Assembly (NCBI RefSeq): GCF_900094805.1
Contig: NZ_FMAT01000001.1
Location: 496,001 to 560,000 of the forward strand
Direction: 5' to 3'
Source: Arthrobacter sp. NIO-1057
Lineage (GTDB): Bacteria > Actinomycetota > Actinomycetes > Actinomycetales > Micrococcaceae
DNA: 64,000 nucleotides
Shown: one piece after another, positions 9,090 through 17,282 of the stretch
Layout: every line of letters begins with the position of its first letter
How positions within the stretch are numbered: position 1 is the stretch's first letter
Translations under genes and position numbers: made by a program
Notes under the pieces: generated by a model
Databases searched by the model: none
Told to the model about the DNA's origin: nothing
The model's input: only the letters and a program-made list of their open reading frames with translations

Positions 9090-10937
9090 TTACTTCTTTT
9101 TCGGTTCGTCGGTGGACAACGCAGCGATGAAGGCTTCCTGCGGAACCTCCACGCGGCCAACCATCTTCATGCGCTTCTTGCCTTCCTTCTGCTTTTCAAG
9201 CAGTTTGCGCTTACGGCTGATGTCGCCGCCGTAGCACTTAGCAAGAACGTCCTTACGGATCGCGCGAATATTCTCACGAGCAATGATTCGCGAACCGATG
9301 GCCGCCTGAATCGGAACCTCAAACTGCTGGCGAGGAATCAGCTCACGCAGCTTGGAAGTCATCATTGTTCCGTACGAGTAGGCTTTGTCACGGTGGGTAA
9401 TGGCGCTGAACGCGTCCACCTGATCACCCTGCAACAAGATGTCGACCTTCACCAGATCGGCAACCTGCTCGCCGTCAGCCTTCCAGTCCAGCGAGGCGTA
9501 GCCACGCGTCTTGGACTTGAGCTGGTCGAAGAAGTCGAAGACGATCTCGGCTAGTGGCAAGTGGTAGCGCATTTCAACGCGGTCCTCGGAGAGGTAATCC
9601 ATTCCGCGCATGGTGCCACGACGACTCTGGCACAGCTCCATCACGGCACCGATGAATTCACTCGGGGCAAGAATGGTAGCCGCAACCATTGGTTCGTGAA
9701 CCTCGAGGATCTTCCCGTCCGGGAACTCCGATGGGTTGGTCACGGTGATCGTCTGCTTGTCTTCACCCACGACCTCGTACACCACGTTCGGTGCCGTGGA
9801 AATCAAATCCAGATTGAATTCGCTTTCCAGGCGCTGGCGCGTGATTTCCAGGTGGAGCAAACCAAGGAAGCCGACACGGAAGCCGAAGCCCAAGGCGACC
9901 GAGGTTTCAGGTTCGTAGGTTAGTGCAGCATCGTTGAGCTGCAACTTATCCAATGCGTCGCGCAGTACCGGGTAATCGGTGCCGTCCATGGGATACAGGC
10001 CCGAGAACACCATCGGCTTAGCCTCTTCGTAGCCGCCGAGTGATTCACTGGCAGGCTTCAAGGAGTTCGTGACCGTATCGCCCACCTTGGACTGGCGAAC
10101 GTCCTTCACACCGGTAATCAGGTAGCCAACTTCGCCGACTCCCAACCCCTTGGTTGGTTCTGGATTCGGCGAGGAAACACCGATTTCCAAGAGTTCGTGG
10201 GTGGTTCCCGTGGACATCATCTGGATCTTCTCGCGTGGCGAGAGCTTGCCATCGACCACACGCACGTAGGTGACCACACCACGGTAGGTGTCGTACACCG
10301 AGTCAAAAATCATGGCACGGGCCGGAGCTTTCGCATCTCCGACAGGTGGTGGAAGTTGCTTGATGACCTCATCAAGCAATGCTTCGACACCTTCACCAGT
10401 CTTGCCAGAAACCTTGAGTACGTCCTCTGGCTCACAACCAATGAGGTTGGCAAGCTCCGCGGCGTACTTTTCTGGCTGAGCGTTGGGTAGATCGATCTTG
10501 TTCAATACCGGGATGATGGTCAGATCGCCCTCGATGGCAAGGTAGAGGTTCGCAAGAGTCTGCGCCTCAATACCTTGAGCAGCGTCTACCAGAAGGATTG
10601 CACCTTCACAGGCTGCCAATGAACGCGAAACTTCGTAGGTGAAGTCAACGTGTCCGGGCGTATCGATCATATTCAGCGCGTAGGAGGTTCCATCTTCACC
10701 CTCCCAAGGCATACGTACCGCCTGGGACTTGATGGTGATGCCACGCTCACGCTCAATATCCATGCGATCAAGATATTGCGCCTTCATATCGCGGGCAGCC
10801 ACGACGCCAGTCAACTGCAACATGCGGTCAGCCAACGTCGACTTGCCGTGGTCAATATGGGCAATGATGCAGAAATTACGGATGAGCGACGGATCGGTCG
10901 CGGCAGGCACCTGAGCGGTGCGGGCCAATGGAGACAC
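9090..10937 (-). CDS. lepA: Elongation factor 4 (LepA)
   Basis: The product is 615 residues, normal length. GTPase motifs are clear: G1 HIDHGKST near 30, G3 DTPGHVDF near 92, G4 NKIDLPNA near 146. EF-G-like domains and the LepA C-terminal domain ([18 protein letters not shown]) follow. LepA is a ribosome-associated GTPase implicated in translation quality and 30S biogenesis. The GTG start has GAGG 9-10 nt upstream. It is transcribed with hemW. Confidence 0.97.
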   Translation of the reverse strand: MSPLARTAQVPAATDPSLIRNFCIIAHIDHGKSTLADRMLQLTGVVAARDMKAQYLDRMDIERERGITIKSQAVRMPWEGEDGTSYALNMIDTPGHVDFTYEVSRSLAACEGAILLVDAAQGIEAQTLANLYLAIEGDLTIIPVLNKIDLPNAQPEKYAAELANLIGCEPEDVLKVSGKTGEGVEALLDEVIKQLPPPVGDAKAPARAMIFDSVYDTYRGVVTYVRVVDGKLSPREKIQMMSTGTTHELLEIGVSSPNPEPTKGLGVGEVGYLITGVKDVRQSKVGDTVTNSLKPASESLGGYEEAKPMVFSGLYPMDGTDYPVLRDALDKLQLNDAALTYEPETSVALGFGFRVGFLGLLHLEITRQRLESEFNLDLISTAPNVVYEVVGEDKQTITVTNPSEFPDGKILEVHEPMVAATILAPSEFIGAVMELCQSRRGTMRGMDYLSEDRVEMRYHLPLAEIVFDFFDQLKSKTRGYASLDWKADGEQVADLVKVDILLQGDQVDAFSAITHRDKAYSYGTMMTSKLRELIPRQQFEVPIQAAIGSRIIARENIRAIRKDVLAKCYGGDISRKRKLLEKQKEGKKRMKMVGRVEVPQEAFIAALSTDEPKKK

Positions 10938-11049
10938 CTAAACAGACCTCACTAGCTGACTAAAAGACGTAGTTGGATTAGGTTCTATTCTGTCATGATT
11001 TCCGAGTCATCACGTATATCGACGATCTGCAACTGGTAGTTTGTGGTTC

Positions 11050-11610
11050 ATGGCAGTGAATCCAGAGAAGATATTCAGTCTGGTGATGCGCATGATTAAG
11101 CAGTTCAATTCCACGCGCTCACGTACAACAGGAAACAAAAACGCAGGCACTTCCGCTCCACATAGCCCCCGCAGTGCCTCAACTCAGCGCTCAAGCCATG
11201 GCGGAACTGGGACGCCGAGCAACTACCCCGGTGATTTCCGTGGGACTATCAATTTTGAGTACGCGCCATCTCTGGATGGCAACGCCGATCCCGGTGAAAT
11301 TGTCTGGGGATGGGTGCCTTATGAGGAGGACTACTCTCAAGGTAAAGACCGCCCAGTGCTGATCGTAGGTCGCGAAGGTGGATGGCTGCTGGGCCTGATG
11401 CTCACGAGCAAAGACAAGAATAATGAGAGCCACCATAACCCGAGTTACATGGACATCGGCACCGGAAGTTGGGATCGTGAGCGCCGTCCGAGCGAAGTAA
11501 AGCTCGACCGCATTATTCGCCTCAACGATGCCTCGGTTCGTCGCGAAGGGGCGATCTTGGATAAGAATCGCTTCTCAAGTGTGGTGAACGCCCTAAACGA
11601 ACGAGCATAA
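11050..11610 (+). CDS. PemK/MazF-like toxin-fold protein without an adjacent antitoxin
   Basis: The product is 186 residues from the ATG at 11050; a TTG at 11041 would add three residues. The first about 65 residues are Ser/Thr/Asn-rich and low complexity. The remainder reads like a MazF/PemK fold: GEIVWGWVPYEEDYSQGKDRP, LIVGREGG, and a C-terminal LDRIIRLNDASVRREGAILDKN. MazF/PemK proteins are usually sequence-specific RNases encoded after an antitoxin; no antitoxin ORF is adjacent here. It is divergent from lepA and upstream of rpsT. Similar PemK-like genes occur at this locus in related genera, so it may be a domesticated chromosomal gene. Activity is unproven. Confidence 0.7.
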   Translation: MAVNPEKIFSLVMRMIKQFNSTRSRTTGNKNAGTSAPHSPRSASTQRSSHGGTGTPSNYPGDFRGTINFEYAPSLDGNADPGEIVWGWVPYEEDYSQGKDRPVLIVGREGGWLLGLMLTSKDKNNESHHNPSYMDIGTGSWDRERRPSEVKLDRIIRLNDASVRREGAILDKNRFSSVVNALNERA

Positions 11611-11653
11611 GTACTCGTTGTTAGGCTCCAGGTCTGATAAAGTTAATACTTGT

Positions 11654-11676
11654 GTGTTGCGCAGGTTGGGCAACAC
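11654..11676 (+). other. Hairpin in the rpsT 5' leader
   Basis: A perfect 7-bp inverted repeat (GTGTTGC at 11654-11660, GCAACAC at 11670-11676) lies about 105 nt before rpsT. It could form part of a leader structure. No known S20-binding leader was recognised. Confidence 0.35.
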
Positions 11677-11780
11677 GCCCCCTTCGGGTCGCCATAGGTG
11701 CCCCACACCGCTCAGTCGATGGCCTGAAGGATGAACCCTCTACCGACCGTATAAAACGATAAACGAGAGAGTTTATTAAA

Positions 11781-12041
11781 GTGGCTAACATCAAGTCCCA
11801 GAAGAAGCGTATCCTAACCAACGAAAAGGCACGTCTGCGTAACGTAGCTGTCCGTTCCGAGGTTAAGACCGTAATTCGTAACGTCAACGAGGCAGTAGCC
11901 GCAGGCGATAAGGATAAGGCAACCGAGGCATTGCGCCTGGCTGGCAAGAAGCTCGACAAGGCTGTAAGCAAGGGTGTTCTGCACAAGAACAACGCTGCAA
12001 ACCGCAAGTCGGCTATTGCCAAGAAGGTTAGCGCCCTCTAA
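11781..12041 (+). CDS. rpsT: 30S ribosomal protein S20
   Basis: The product is 86 residues, matching bS20 with the conserved start [20 protein letters not shown] and a Lys-rich helical body. bS20 binds 16S rRNA early in 30S assembly. The GTG start has a GAGAGAG-type ribosome site about 11 nt upstream. It appears monocistronic: a 170-nt leader region precedes it and a strong terminator follows. Confidence 0.97.
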   Translation: MANIKSQKKRILTNEKARLRNVAVRSEVKTVIRNVNEAVAAGDKDKATEALRLAGKKLDKAVSKGVLHKNNAANRKSAIAKKVSAL

Positions 12042-12064
12042 GCCAAGCTTAGACTTCAACATCT

Positions 12065-12094
12065 CCCCCGTACCCTCTGGGTACGGGGGTTTTG
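12065..12094 (+). terminator. rpsT intrinsic terminator
   Basis: A perfect 11-bp GC-rich stem (CCCCCGTACCC at 12065-12075, its complement at 12079-12089) with a 3-nt loop is followed by TTTTG. It sits 23 bp after the rpsT stop. Confidence 0.93.
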
Positions 12095-12371
12095 TATTTT
12101 CTGTAGTGACTGTCGAACATCCCTGGCCGACGAAAAGGCTAGGCAAGCTAGTCCCGCGAATCACTTTCCATCGAGGCCGCAGAAAACTAGTAGCGGATCT
12201 GAGCCAGAGCTGAAGCGCAGTAGGCGATTCCCCGCAAGATTTTTGATTGGCACTAAGCCACTGAGTATCCCTAGCTTCCACAGAAGCGCTGGGGAGTTGA
12301 AGAAATGGTGGCAAGGGGAGACAGCCAACGTAGCGCTTCCTGTCCCCCAACATCAACCGATGCTCGATTGT
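12095..12371. other. Gene-free convergent region with nested inverted repeats
   Basis: No plausible gene is seen between the rpsT terminator and the holA stop. The region holds two interleaved complementary pairs: GAAGCGCT (12283-12290) with AGCGCTTC (12332-12339), and GGGGAGACAG (12315-12324) with CTGTCCCC (12340-12347, one bulge). The second pair read on minus could terminate the holA operon. Confidence 0.4.
12315..12348 (-). terminator. Candidate terminator after holA
   Basis: On the minus strand, nine pairs form between GGGGGACAG and CTGTCTCCCC with a single bulged T and a 15-nt loop. It starts about 24 nt after the holA stop and is followed by TTGCC, a weak U-tract. Confidence 0.4.
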
Positions 12372-13364
12372 TTAACGGTTCGGTGCCTTAGCCGCAATAA
12401 ACATGATGGCATGCTCCAGAGCATATCCGGGAGAACGGCTTCCACCTTTAACCATTCGATCGGTGTTCGCGATTTCTTCAATGCACAAAGCAAGGTCGCT
12501 ACGCTTCCAACCACGAGCCTGTTGCTGAGCTTGTTGCACCTGCCACGGGGCCATCCCCAATTGAGATGCCAGCGCAGCAGCAGGTTCATTCACACCAAGT
12601 ACCTTGGCCAACTGCCGCACCTTCATCGCCAGCGTGGCAACGATGGGAATCGGATCAGTACCTGTACCTAAAGAGTGCCTCAAGGTTCGCAAGGCAGCCT
12701 GCGCATTTCCCGAAATCGCGGCATCGGCAACTTTGAAAGCAGTCGCTTCAACACGACCGCCGTAGTACCGATCAACTAATCCTTGGTCGATGGTGCCGGT
12801 CGTATCTTGAATAAGCTGCGAGCAACTAGACCCCAGCTCGGCCAGAGAGTTGCCAACAGCAGCGACCAATGCCTTCACCGCGTCGTTGGTAATCCGACGT
12901 TTTGCTGCTTTAAATTCAGCCTGAACGAAGTCGACCTTTTCGGCGTCCTTCTTGACCGGCTGGCAGTTCACGATTAGAGCCCCGGCAGCTTTAATGGCGT
13001 CGATGAGTTTCTTGCCTCGAGTGCCCCCAGAATAGTGCATGATCAGCACGTTTTCCGGTGCTTGGTCTTTTAGATACGCCAGCGCATCCTTGAGGAAGTA
13101 TTCATTCATTTGTGCCATCTCGTGGACTTCTACGAGATTGGCGCTGGAGAATAATGAAGAACTGGTCGCCAAAAGTAGGTCGCCAGGTTCGTATCTAGAT
13201 GCATCCAGTCTGGTGACTTCAATGTCGTCACGCGCAGCAGCTTGTTGCCGAAGTAACTCAAAAGCGCGAGAAGCTAGATAATCCTCTGAACCGGTGAGCA
13301 AAATCAGCGGTTGGGGCGTAAGCTCCCGCCATGAGATACCTGGGTTTGCCTGGGCGCGTGCCAT
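12372..13364 (-). CDS. holA: DNA polymerase III subunit delta
   Basis: The product is 330 residues. The N-terminal AAA+-like domain begins ISWRELTPQPLILLTGSEDYLASRAFELL; the C-terminal collar domain includes ALRTLRHSLGTGTDPIPIVATLAMKVRQL, typical of HolA. The delta subunit opens the beta sliding clamp within the clamp loader. As usual for delta, it lacks a functional P-loop. Position downstream of comEC is the conserved bacterial arrangement; 34 bp separate them, so co-transcription is likely. Confidence 0.92.
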   Translation of the reverse strand: MARAQANPGISWRELTPQPLILLTGSEDYLASRAFELLRQQAAARDDIEVTRLDASRYEPGDLLLATSSSLFSSANLVEVHEMAQMNEYFLKDALAYLKDQAPENVLIMHYSGGTRGKKLIDAIKAAGALIVNCQPVKKDAEKVDFVQAEFKAAKRRITNDAVKALVAAVGNSLAELGSSCSQLIQDTTGTIDQGLVDRYYGGRVEATAFKVADAAISGNAQAALRTLRHSLGTGTDPIPIVATLAMKVRQLAKVLGVNEPAAALASQLGMAPWQVQQAQQQARGWKRSDLALCIEEIANTDRMVKGGSRSPGYALEHAIMFIAAKAPNR

Positions 13365-13398
13365 CGAGCTCCTAAATGCGTGGGACGATATATTGATC

Positions 13399-15666
13399 CT
13401 ACCGAACCGGTGAACCCAACGCAGTACTCATCACGCCGTGCTCAGTAAATGTGAGAAGCACGGTACCGGACTGGTCCGTCCTGAAAACTCGGGCGCCCAC
13501 CTCGTTTGCCACATCGAGAATTTCTTGATGCGGGTGTCCATAGGAATTATCCTTGCCAGCAGAAACCAGAAGAACCTGTGGCGATATGGTTTTAATGATT
13601 TCAGTTCCACCATTGCGTGCGCCGTGATGAGACGCCTTGAGAATCGCGGCCGGTGGTTGGGGAAATTTACGCAGTAGGGCACTCATCGCTTCGGTTTCCA
13701 TATCCCCCGCGGAAAAATAGTCAATCTCTCCGCTGGCCACATGAAAACGGAAACGTATCACCAGCGAAGTGTCATTAGGTTCGGCACGCTGGGCCGCCAA
13801 GGTTTCCGGGCCGATCACGTGGTAACTGACCAGTTCGGTGTCTTTCACGGCCCCAGCTTCAATGACGCTGGCACCTGCCCATCGATCAAGCTCAAAACCG
13901 GCAGACACCAGCCGCTGACCAATCTTGATACCCGATTCCTCTAAAGCGCTGATTCCGCCGAAATGATCGGCGTGAGAGTGCGTGACAAATACGATGGGTA
14001 ACGAGGTGATCTTCAGCCTTCGCAGACATTGCACCACGTTGCCGTCTTCTGGACCTGCATCCACCAGCCAACCTTGGTGCTCTCCCACATTGATAACGAT
14101 TCCATCACCTTGTCCCACATCGCACATGGCTATACTCCAGTGCTCATTAATGGGCTCGCGATAGAACAGGGTGGCCGGAAGTATCAGGGCCGCCAGAAAC
14201 ACCAGAACCGCACCGAGCATCGCCAGCGAGACCTGACGTACACGAACGCGCTCTGTCTCCCGACCTGCAATCAAAAGTATGCAGAGCACCGCTGCCAGCA
14301 TGATGGCCAAGACGATACCGAGGACACCTTCGGGCCAAGGTCGAGCCGCCCCTGGAAGTCCAGCGGAAAATTGGGCGATCTTGCCGACGAGTTCCGCGGG
14401 TAGCCCAGGAATCCACAACAGTGCTTGTGCCACTGAAGGCATCGGCGTACAGATCAGCAGGCAGACCATTCCCACGGCCGTAATCAGCGGTAGTAACGGG
14501 GCCACCAACAGATTTGTTGGTAAGGAGTACAAGCTGAAATTACTGTTCAACGCGATGATCACTGGCAGACAAGTAAATTGTGCGGCACAGCAAATAGCAG
14601 TCATCTCAGCCAACCACGAGGGCATGACATGTCCGAAGATTTCAGTCAGCGACGGGGTAAGCATGATGATGCCCAAGGTGGCAAGTACTGATAAAGCAAA
14701 AGCTGGCTCGGCACCCAACTCAGGGTCAATGAGCAACAAGATCGATGCGCTCAAGGACAAAATGCCCAATGGCGCTTGTCCACGTCCCACGAGCAATGAC
14801 AACACAGCAATGCTGCCCATCAAACTCGCTCGCAAAACGCTCGGATCCGGACCCACAAACCAGGTAAAGAGTCCCACCGCAGCGATCATTAATAACGCGC
14901 TCGGCACCCTTGGAATAGAGAATACGCGCAACAAACTCAGGATAATTGCGGCCAGTAGTGCGATGTTAGATCCACTGACCGCGGTGAGATGGCTCAGGCC
15001 ACTGGTTTTCATGGCGTCGGACAACGCCTCATCTTGTCCTGAGCGATCGCCGTACAGCATGCCTGGCAACAACGCCTGAGCATTACTGGGCAGCTGGTTG
15101 GATACTGATGAAAATCGGTCTTTGAGGTTCTGTGCTGCGTTGGGTTCGGACTGCGATAGGACCTTGGGCTCGCTGAGCGCACGAGCCCACCAGGAAAAAG
15201 TGCCGGATTCCGCCGGCGCAAAACTCACAATGCTTTCGAAGCGCTGTGCGTTATGAGGCAATGTGTAAGCGAGGGTCAAATACACCGGCACCTCGCATTG
15301 CACCCACGAGCCATCCTGCCAATAGCGTTCAACGTTAGCGCTGCCTTTGAGCTCCCCATCGGGGGTCGGCACGACGGCTTCGTCAAAGCTCAGTTCGGCA
15401 CGAAGTTGTTGCTCCCCCTGTTCAGGAAGGGTGCACTGGCTACCGGTGATGTTGATGGTGGTGATAGCAAGTAGTCCCAAGAGGAAAACGATTGGACCGG
15501 TGAACCACGGCGTGGAATGGGCGCCATCATGCCGTTCGCGTAGGAGCAAAGCTAGCAACAACGCGAGAAGCGCAATGAATGCCCACAGCAATAGCGGCGG
15601 GATGGTGAAATAGGCGGCGAGCCACGCTCCCGAGAGCAGCCACAGACCTCGAAAATCCGTTGTCAT
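13399..15666 (-). CDS. comEC: ComEC/Rec2 family DNA-uptake channel protein
   Basis: The product is 755 residues. An N-terminal membrane stretch and DUF4131/OB-like region (about 1-190) precede the multi-spanning Competence domain (about 200-500; includes LTAVSGSNIALLAAI). A C-terminal metallo-beta-lactamase domain carries THSHADHFGG. ComEC forms the inner-membrane channel that carries single-stranded DNA during transformation, and the MBL domain is thought to degrade the other strand. The start overlaps the comEA stop by 4 bp. Presence does not prove the host is competent, because no pilus genes are in view. Confidence 0.9.
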   Translation of the reverse strand: MTTDFRGLWLLSGAWLAAYFTIPPLLLWAFIALLALLLALLLRERHDGAHSTPWFTGPIVFLLGLLAITTINITGSQCTLPEQGEQQLRAELSFDEAVVPTPDGELKGSANVERYWQDGSWVQCEVPVYLTLAYTLPHNAQRFESIVSFAPAESGTFSWWARALSEPKVLSQSEPNAAQNLKDRFSSVSNQLPSNAQALLPGMLYGDRSGQDEALSDAMKTSGLSHLTAVSGSNIALLAAIILSLLRVFSIPRVPSALLMIAAVGLFTWFVGPDPSVLRASLMGSIAVLSLLVGRGQAPLGILSLSASILLLIDPELGAEPAFALSVLATLGIIMLTPSLTEIFGHVMPSWLAEMTAICCAAQFTCLPVIIALNSNFSLYSLPTNLLVAPLLPLITAVGMVCLLICTPMPSVAQALLWIPGLPAELVGKIAQFSAGLPGAARPWPEGVLGIVLAIMLAAVLCILLIAGRETERVRVRQVSLAMLGAVLVFLAALILPATLFYREPINEHWSIAMCDVGQGDGIVINVGEHQGWLVDAGPEDGNVVQCLRRLKITSLPIVFVTHSHADHFGGISALEESGIKIGQRLVSAGFELDRWAGASVIEAGAVKDTELVSYHVIGPETLAAQRAEPNDTSLVIRFRFHVASGEIDYFSAGDMETEAMSALLRKFPQPPAAILKASHHGARNGGTEIIKTISPQVLLVSAGKDNSYGHPHQEILDVANEVGARVFRTDQSGTVLLTFTEHGVMSTALGSPVR

Positions 15667-16319
15667 GGGACCACCAGATCGGCAAGTTTCTCGAGCATGG
15701 CCGGGCCTATGCCAGAAACAGCATCCAGTTCGTCCACGGAATTAAAGGGACCGTTTTTGGTTCGAAAATCGATGATCCGCTGCGCCAAAGCAGGACCAAT
15801 ACCAGGTAGTTCTTCCAGTGTTTCTGCATCGGCGGTGTTGATGGAAATTTTTGCGTCCGCACTGGGGACGGGCACTACTTGACCGGAAGACTCGGAACTC
15901 GCGCCGGGCATGATGATTTGCTGTCCATCAATGAGCTTCGCAGCGAGGTTGACCAGCTCGGGGTGAGCTCCCTTGGCCAATCCCCCGGCACTCTCCACGG
16001 CGTCGGTAATGCGCGAACCCTCAGGTAGTTCGTAGACGCCGGGCTTCTTCACCGCACCAACCACATGCACGGTTACCTTAACTCCGGAGGTACTGGGCGA
16101 ACTGTCGGTGTTCTCGTTCTCGGAACTGTTGCTGGTGGCCTCGGCATCCAGCGGTACAGTCTCCAACGCTTCGTTGGAGGGTGCGGGGGCCAACAGGATA
16201 GAAATGGCGATCCAGCCGAGCACGACAAGGACCAAAGCGAGTACCGCTACGCGCGAGATCGCAAACCTGAGACGACCGGGACGTGGCGCGTACTTGCTGA
16301 AAAAATCGTGACGGCCCAT
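15663..16319 (-). CDS. comEA: ComEA family DNA-binding protein
   Basis: The product is 218 residues. A cytoplasmic basic N-terminus and one membrane helix (about 22-44) lead into an acidic Ser-rich linker. An SLBB domain follows (about 75-130, VTVHVVGAVKKPGVYELPEG), then a C-terminal pair of helix-hairpin-helix motifs (ELPGIGPALAQRIIDFR and AVSGIGPAMLEKLADLV). ComEA captures double-stranded DNA at the outer membrane face and hands it to ComEC. ATGA overlap with comEC implies coupled translation. Confidence 0.92.
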   Translation of the reverse strand: MGRHDFFSKYAPRPGRLRFAISRVAVLALVLVVLGWIAISILLAPAPSNEALETVPLDAEATSNSSENENTDSSPSTSGVKVTVHVVGAVKKPGVYELPEGSRITDAVESAGGLAKGAHPELVNLAAKLIDGQQIIMPGASSESSGQVVPVPSADAKISINTADAETLEELPGIGPALAQRIIDFRTKNGPFNSVDELDAVSGIGPAMLEKLADLVVP

Positions 16320-16343
16320 GCGCCACAGTATGGGCGGTCGGTT

Positions 16344-17273
16344 CTAGGCCGAGGCCGAACCCTTCTCAGGTTGTGGATCCAATGGGGCCACAGCGACCGC
16401 CAAGACGCCCATGCCGGTGTGGGCGGCAAGTACCGCCGGCAGGGATTCAATCACCACGGGCTGGTTGCTAAAGGGCGTTAGCTCCGTGGCGATTTCACTG
16501 GCAAGCTCAAGGGCGCCGAAGTGCATGACGCCAAGTCGCACAGGCCCCTGCACCGTGCGTGCATCATCCAAAGCCAGGGAGACGAGTCGAGCTTGGGCCC
16601 GCGCAAAGGAGCGCGGTTTTTCCAGTGCGGTGATGGCCCCTTGACCGATGGTCAGGATCGGCTTGACGTTCAACAGGCCGCCGAGTACCGAGGACAGCGC
16701 ACTGATGCGTCCACCACGGCGCAATTGCTCCAAGCTCGGCACCGCGAAGTACACGGAATTGGCGGTAGCCATGCGCACAATCTGTTCTAGCATTGCTTGA
16801 GGCGCGCCGGCATCCCTAGCATCAAGAACATCGGCGATGGTGAAGCCTAGCGGCAAGGCTACGGTATGAGAATCAAGCACCATGACCTTGTTGGAGAATT
16901 GCGCGGCAGCTAGTCGTGCAGCTTCCACGGTGCCCGAGAGCGCCCCGGACATGTGGATGGAAAGGACCTGTTGACAACCTTCAGCGAAGAGCTGTTGGTA
17001 TACGCGCGCGAACTCGCCCGGTGCTGGGCGCGAGGTTTTCACGGATTTGCCCATGGCCAATCCCATCATCAGGGCCGAAGTATCCTTGCCGTGGACGTGG
17101 TTATCGACGATGATCGGGATATTAACTTCTGCAAACCCGGCACGGTCACGAAACTGTGGGGGCAAGCAGGATGCCGAATCGGTGACGATCCCAATGCTCG
17201 GACGCGAAAGCCCGCGCGGGGCCAGCCACTTCGGTAGCCAACCCGCGCGCGAGCTTTTGAGTCGATCGTTCAT
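16344..17273 (-). CDS. DegV family fatty-acid-binding protein
   Basis: The product is 309 residues. The DegV fold is recognised from SIGIVTDSASCLPPQF near 27, the ligand-contacting MSGALSGTVEAARLA near 109, and RRGGRISALSSVLGGLLNVKPILTI near 182. DegV/FakB-type proteins hold a fatty acid; in Firmicutes FakB presents it to the kinase FakA. No DAK-type kinase lies nearby, so the partner is unknown. It lies between leuS and comEA, 9 bp after leuS, and is probably co-transcribed. Confidence 0.88.
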   Translation of the reverse strand: MNDRLKSSRAGWLPKWLAPRGLSRPSIGIVTDSASCLPPQFRDRAGFAEVNIPIIVDNHVHGKDTSALMMGLAMGKSVKTSRPAPGEFARVYQQLFAEGCQQVLSIHMSGALSGTVEAARLAAAQFSNKVMVLDSHTVALPLGFTIADVLDARDAGAPQAMLEQIVRMATANSVYFAVPSLEQLRRGGRISALSSVLGGLLNVKPILTIGQGAITALEKPRSFARAQARLVSLALDDARTVQGPVRLGVMHFGALELASEIATELTPFSNQPVVIESLPAVLAAHTGMGVLAVAVAPLDPQPEKGSASA

Positions 17274-17282
17274 GAGGCGAGC

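Noticed and set aside
11814-12356. 180-codon minus-strand frame covering rpsT and the region after it
   Set aside because: It runs through rpsT antisense and its terminator and has no domain. The structured DNA near 12.3 kb explains its start.
13399-16319. Competence system as a complete uptake machine
   Set aside because: Only comEC and comEA are present; pilus and comF/dprA genes are not in view, so a full system cannot be claimed.
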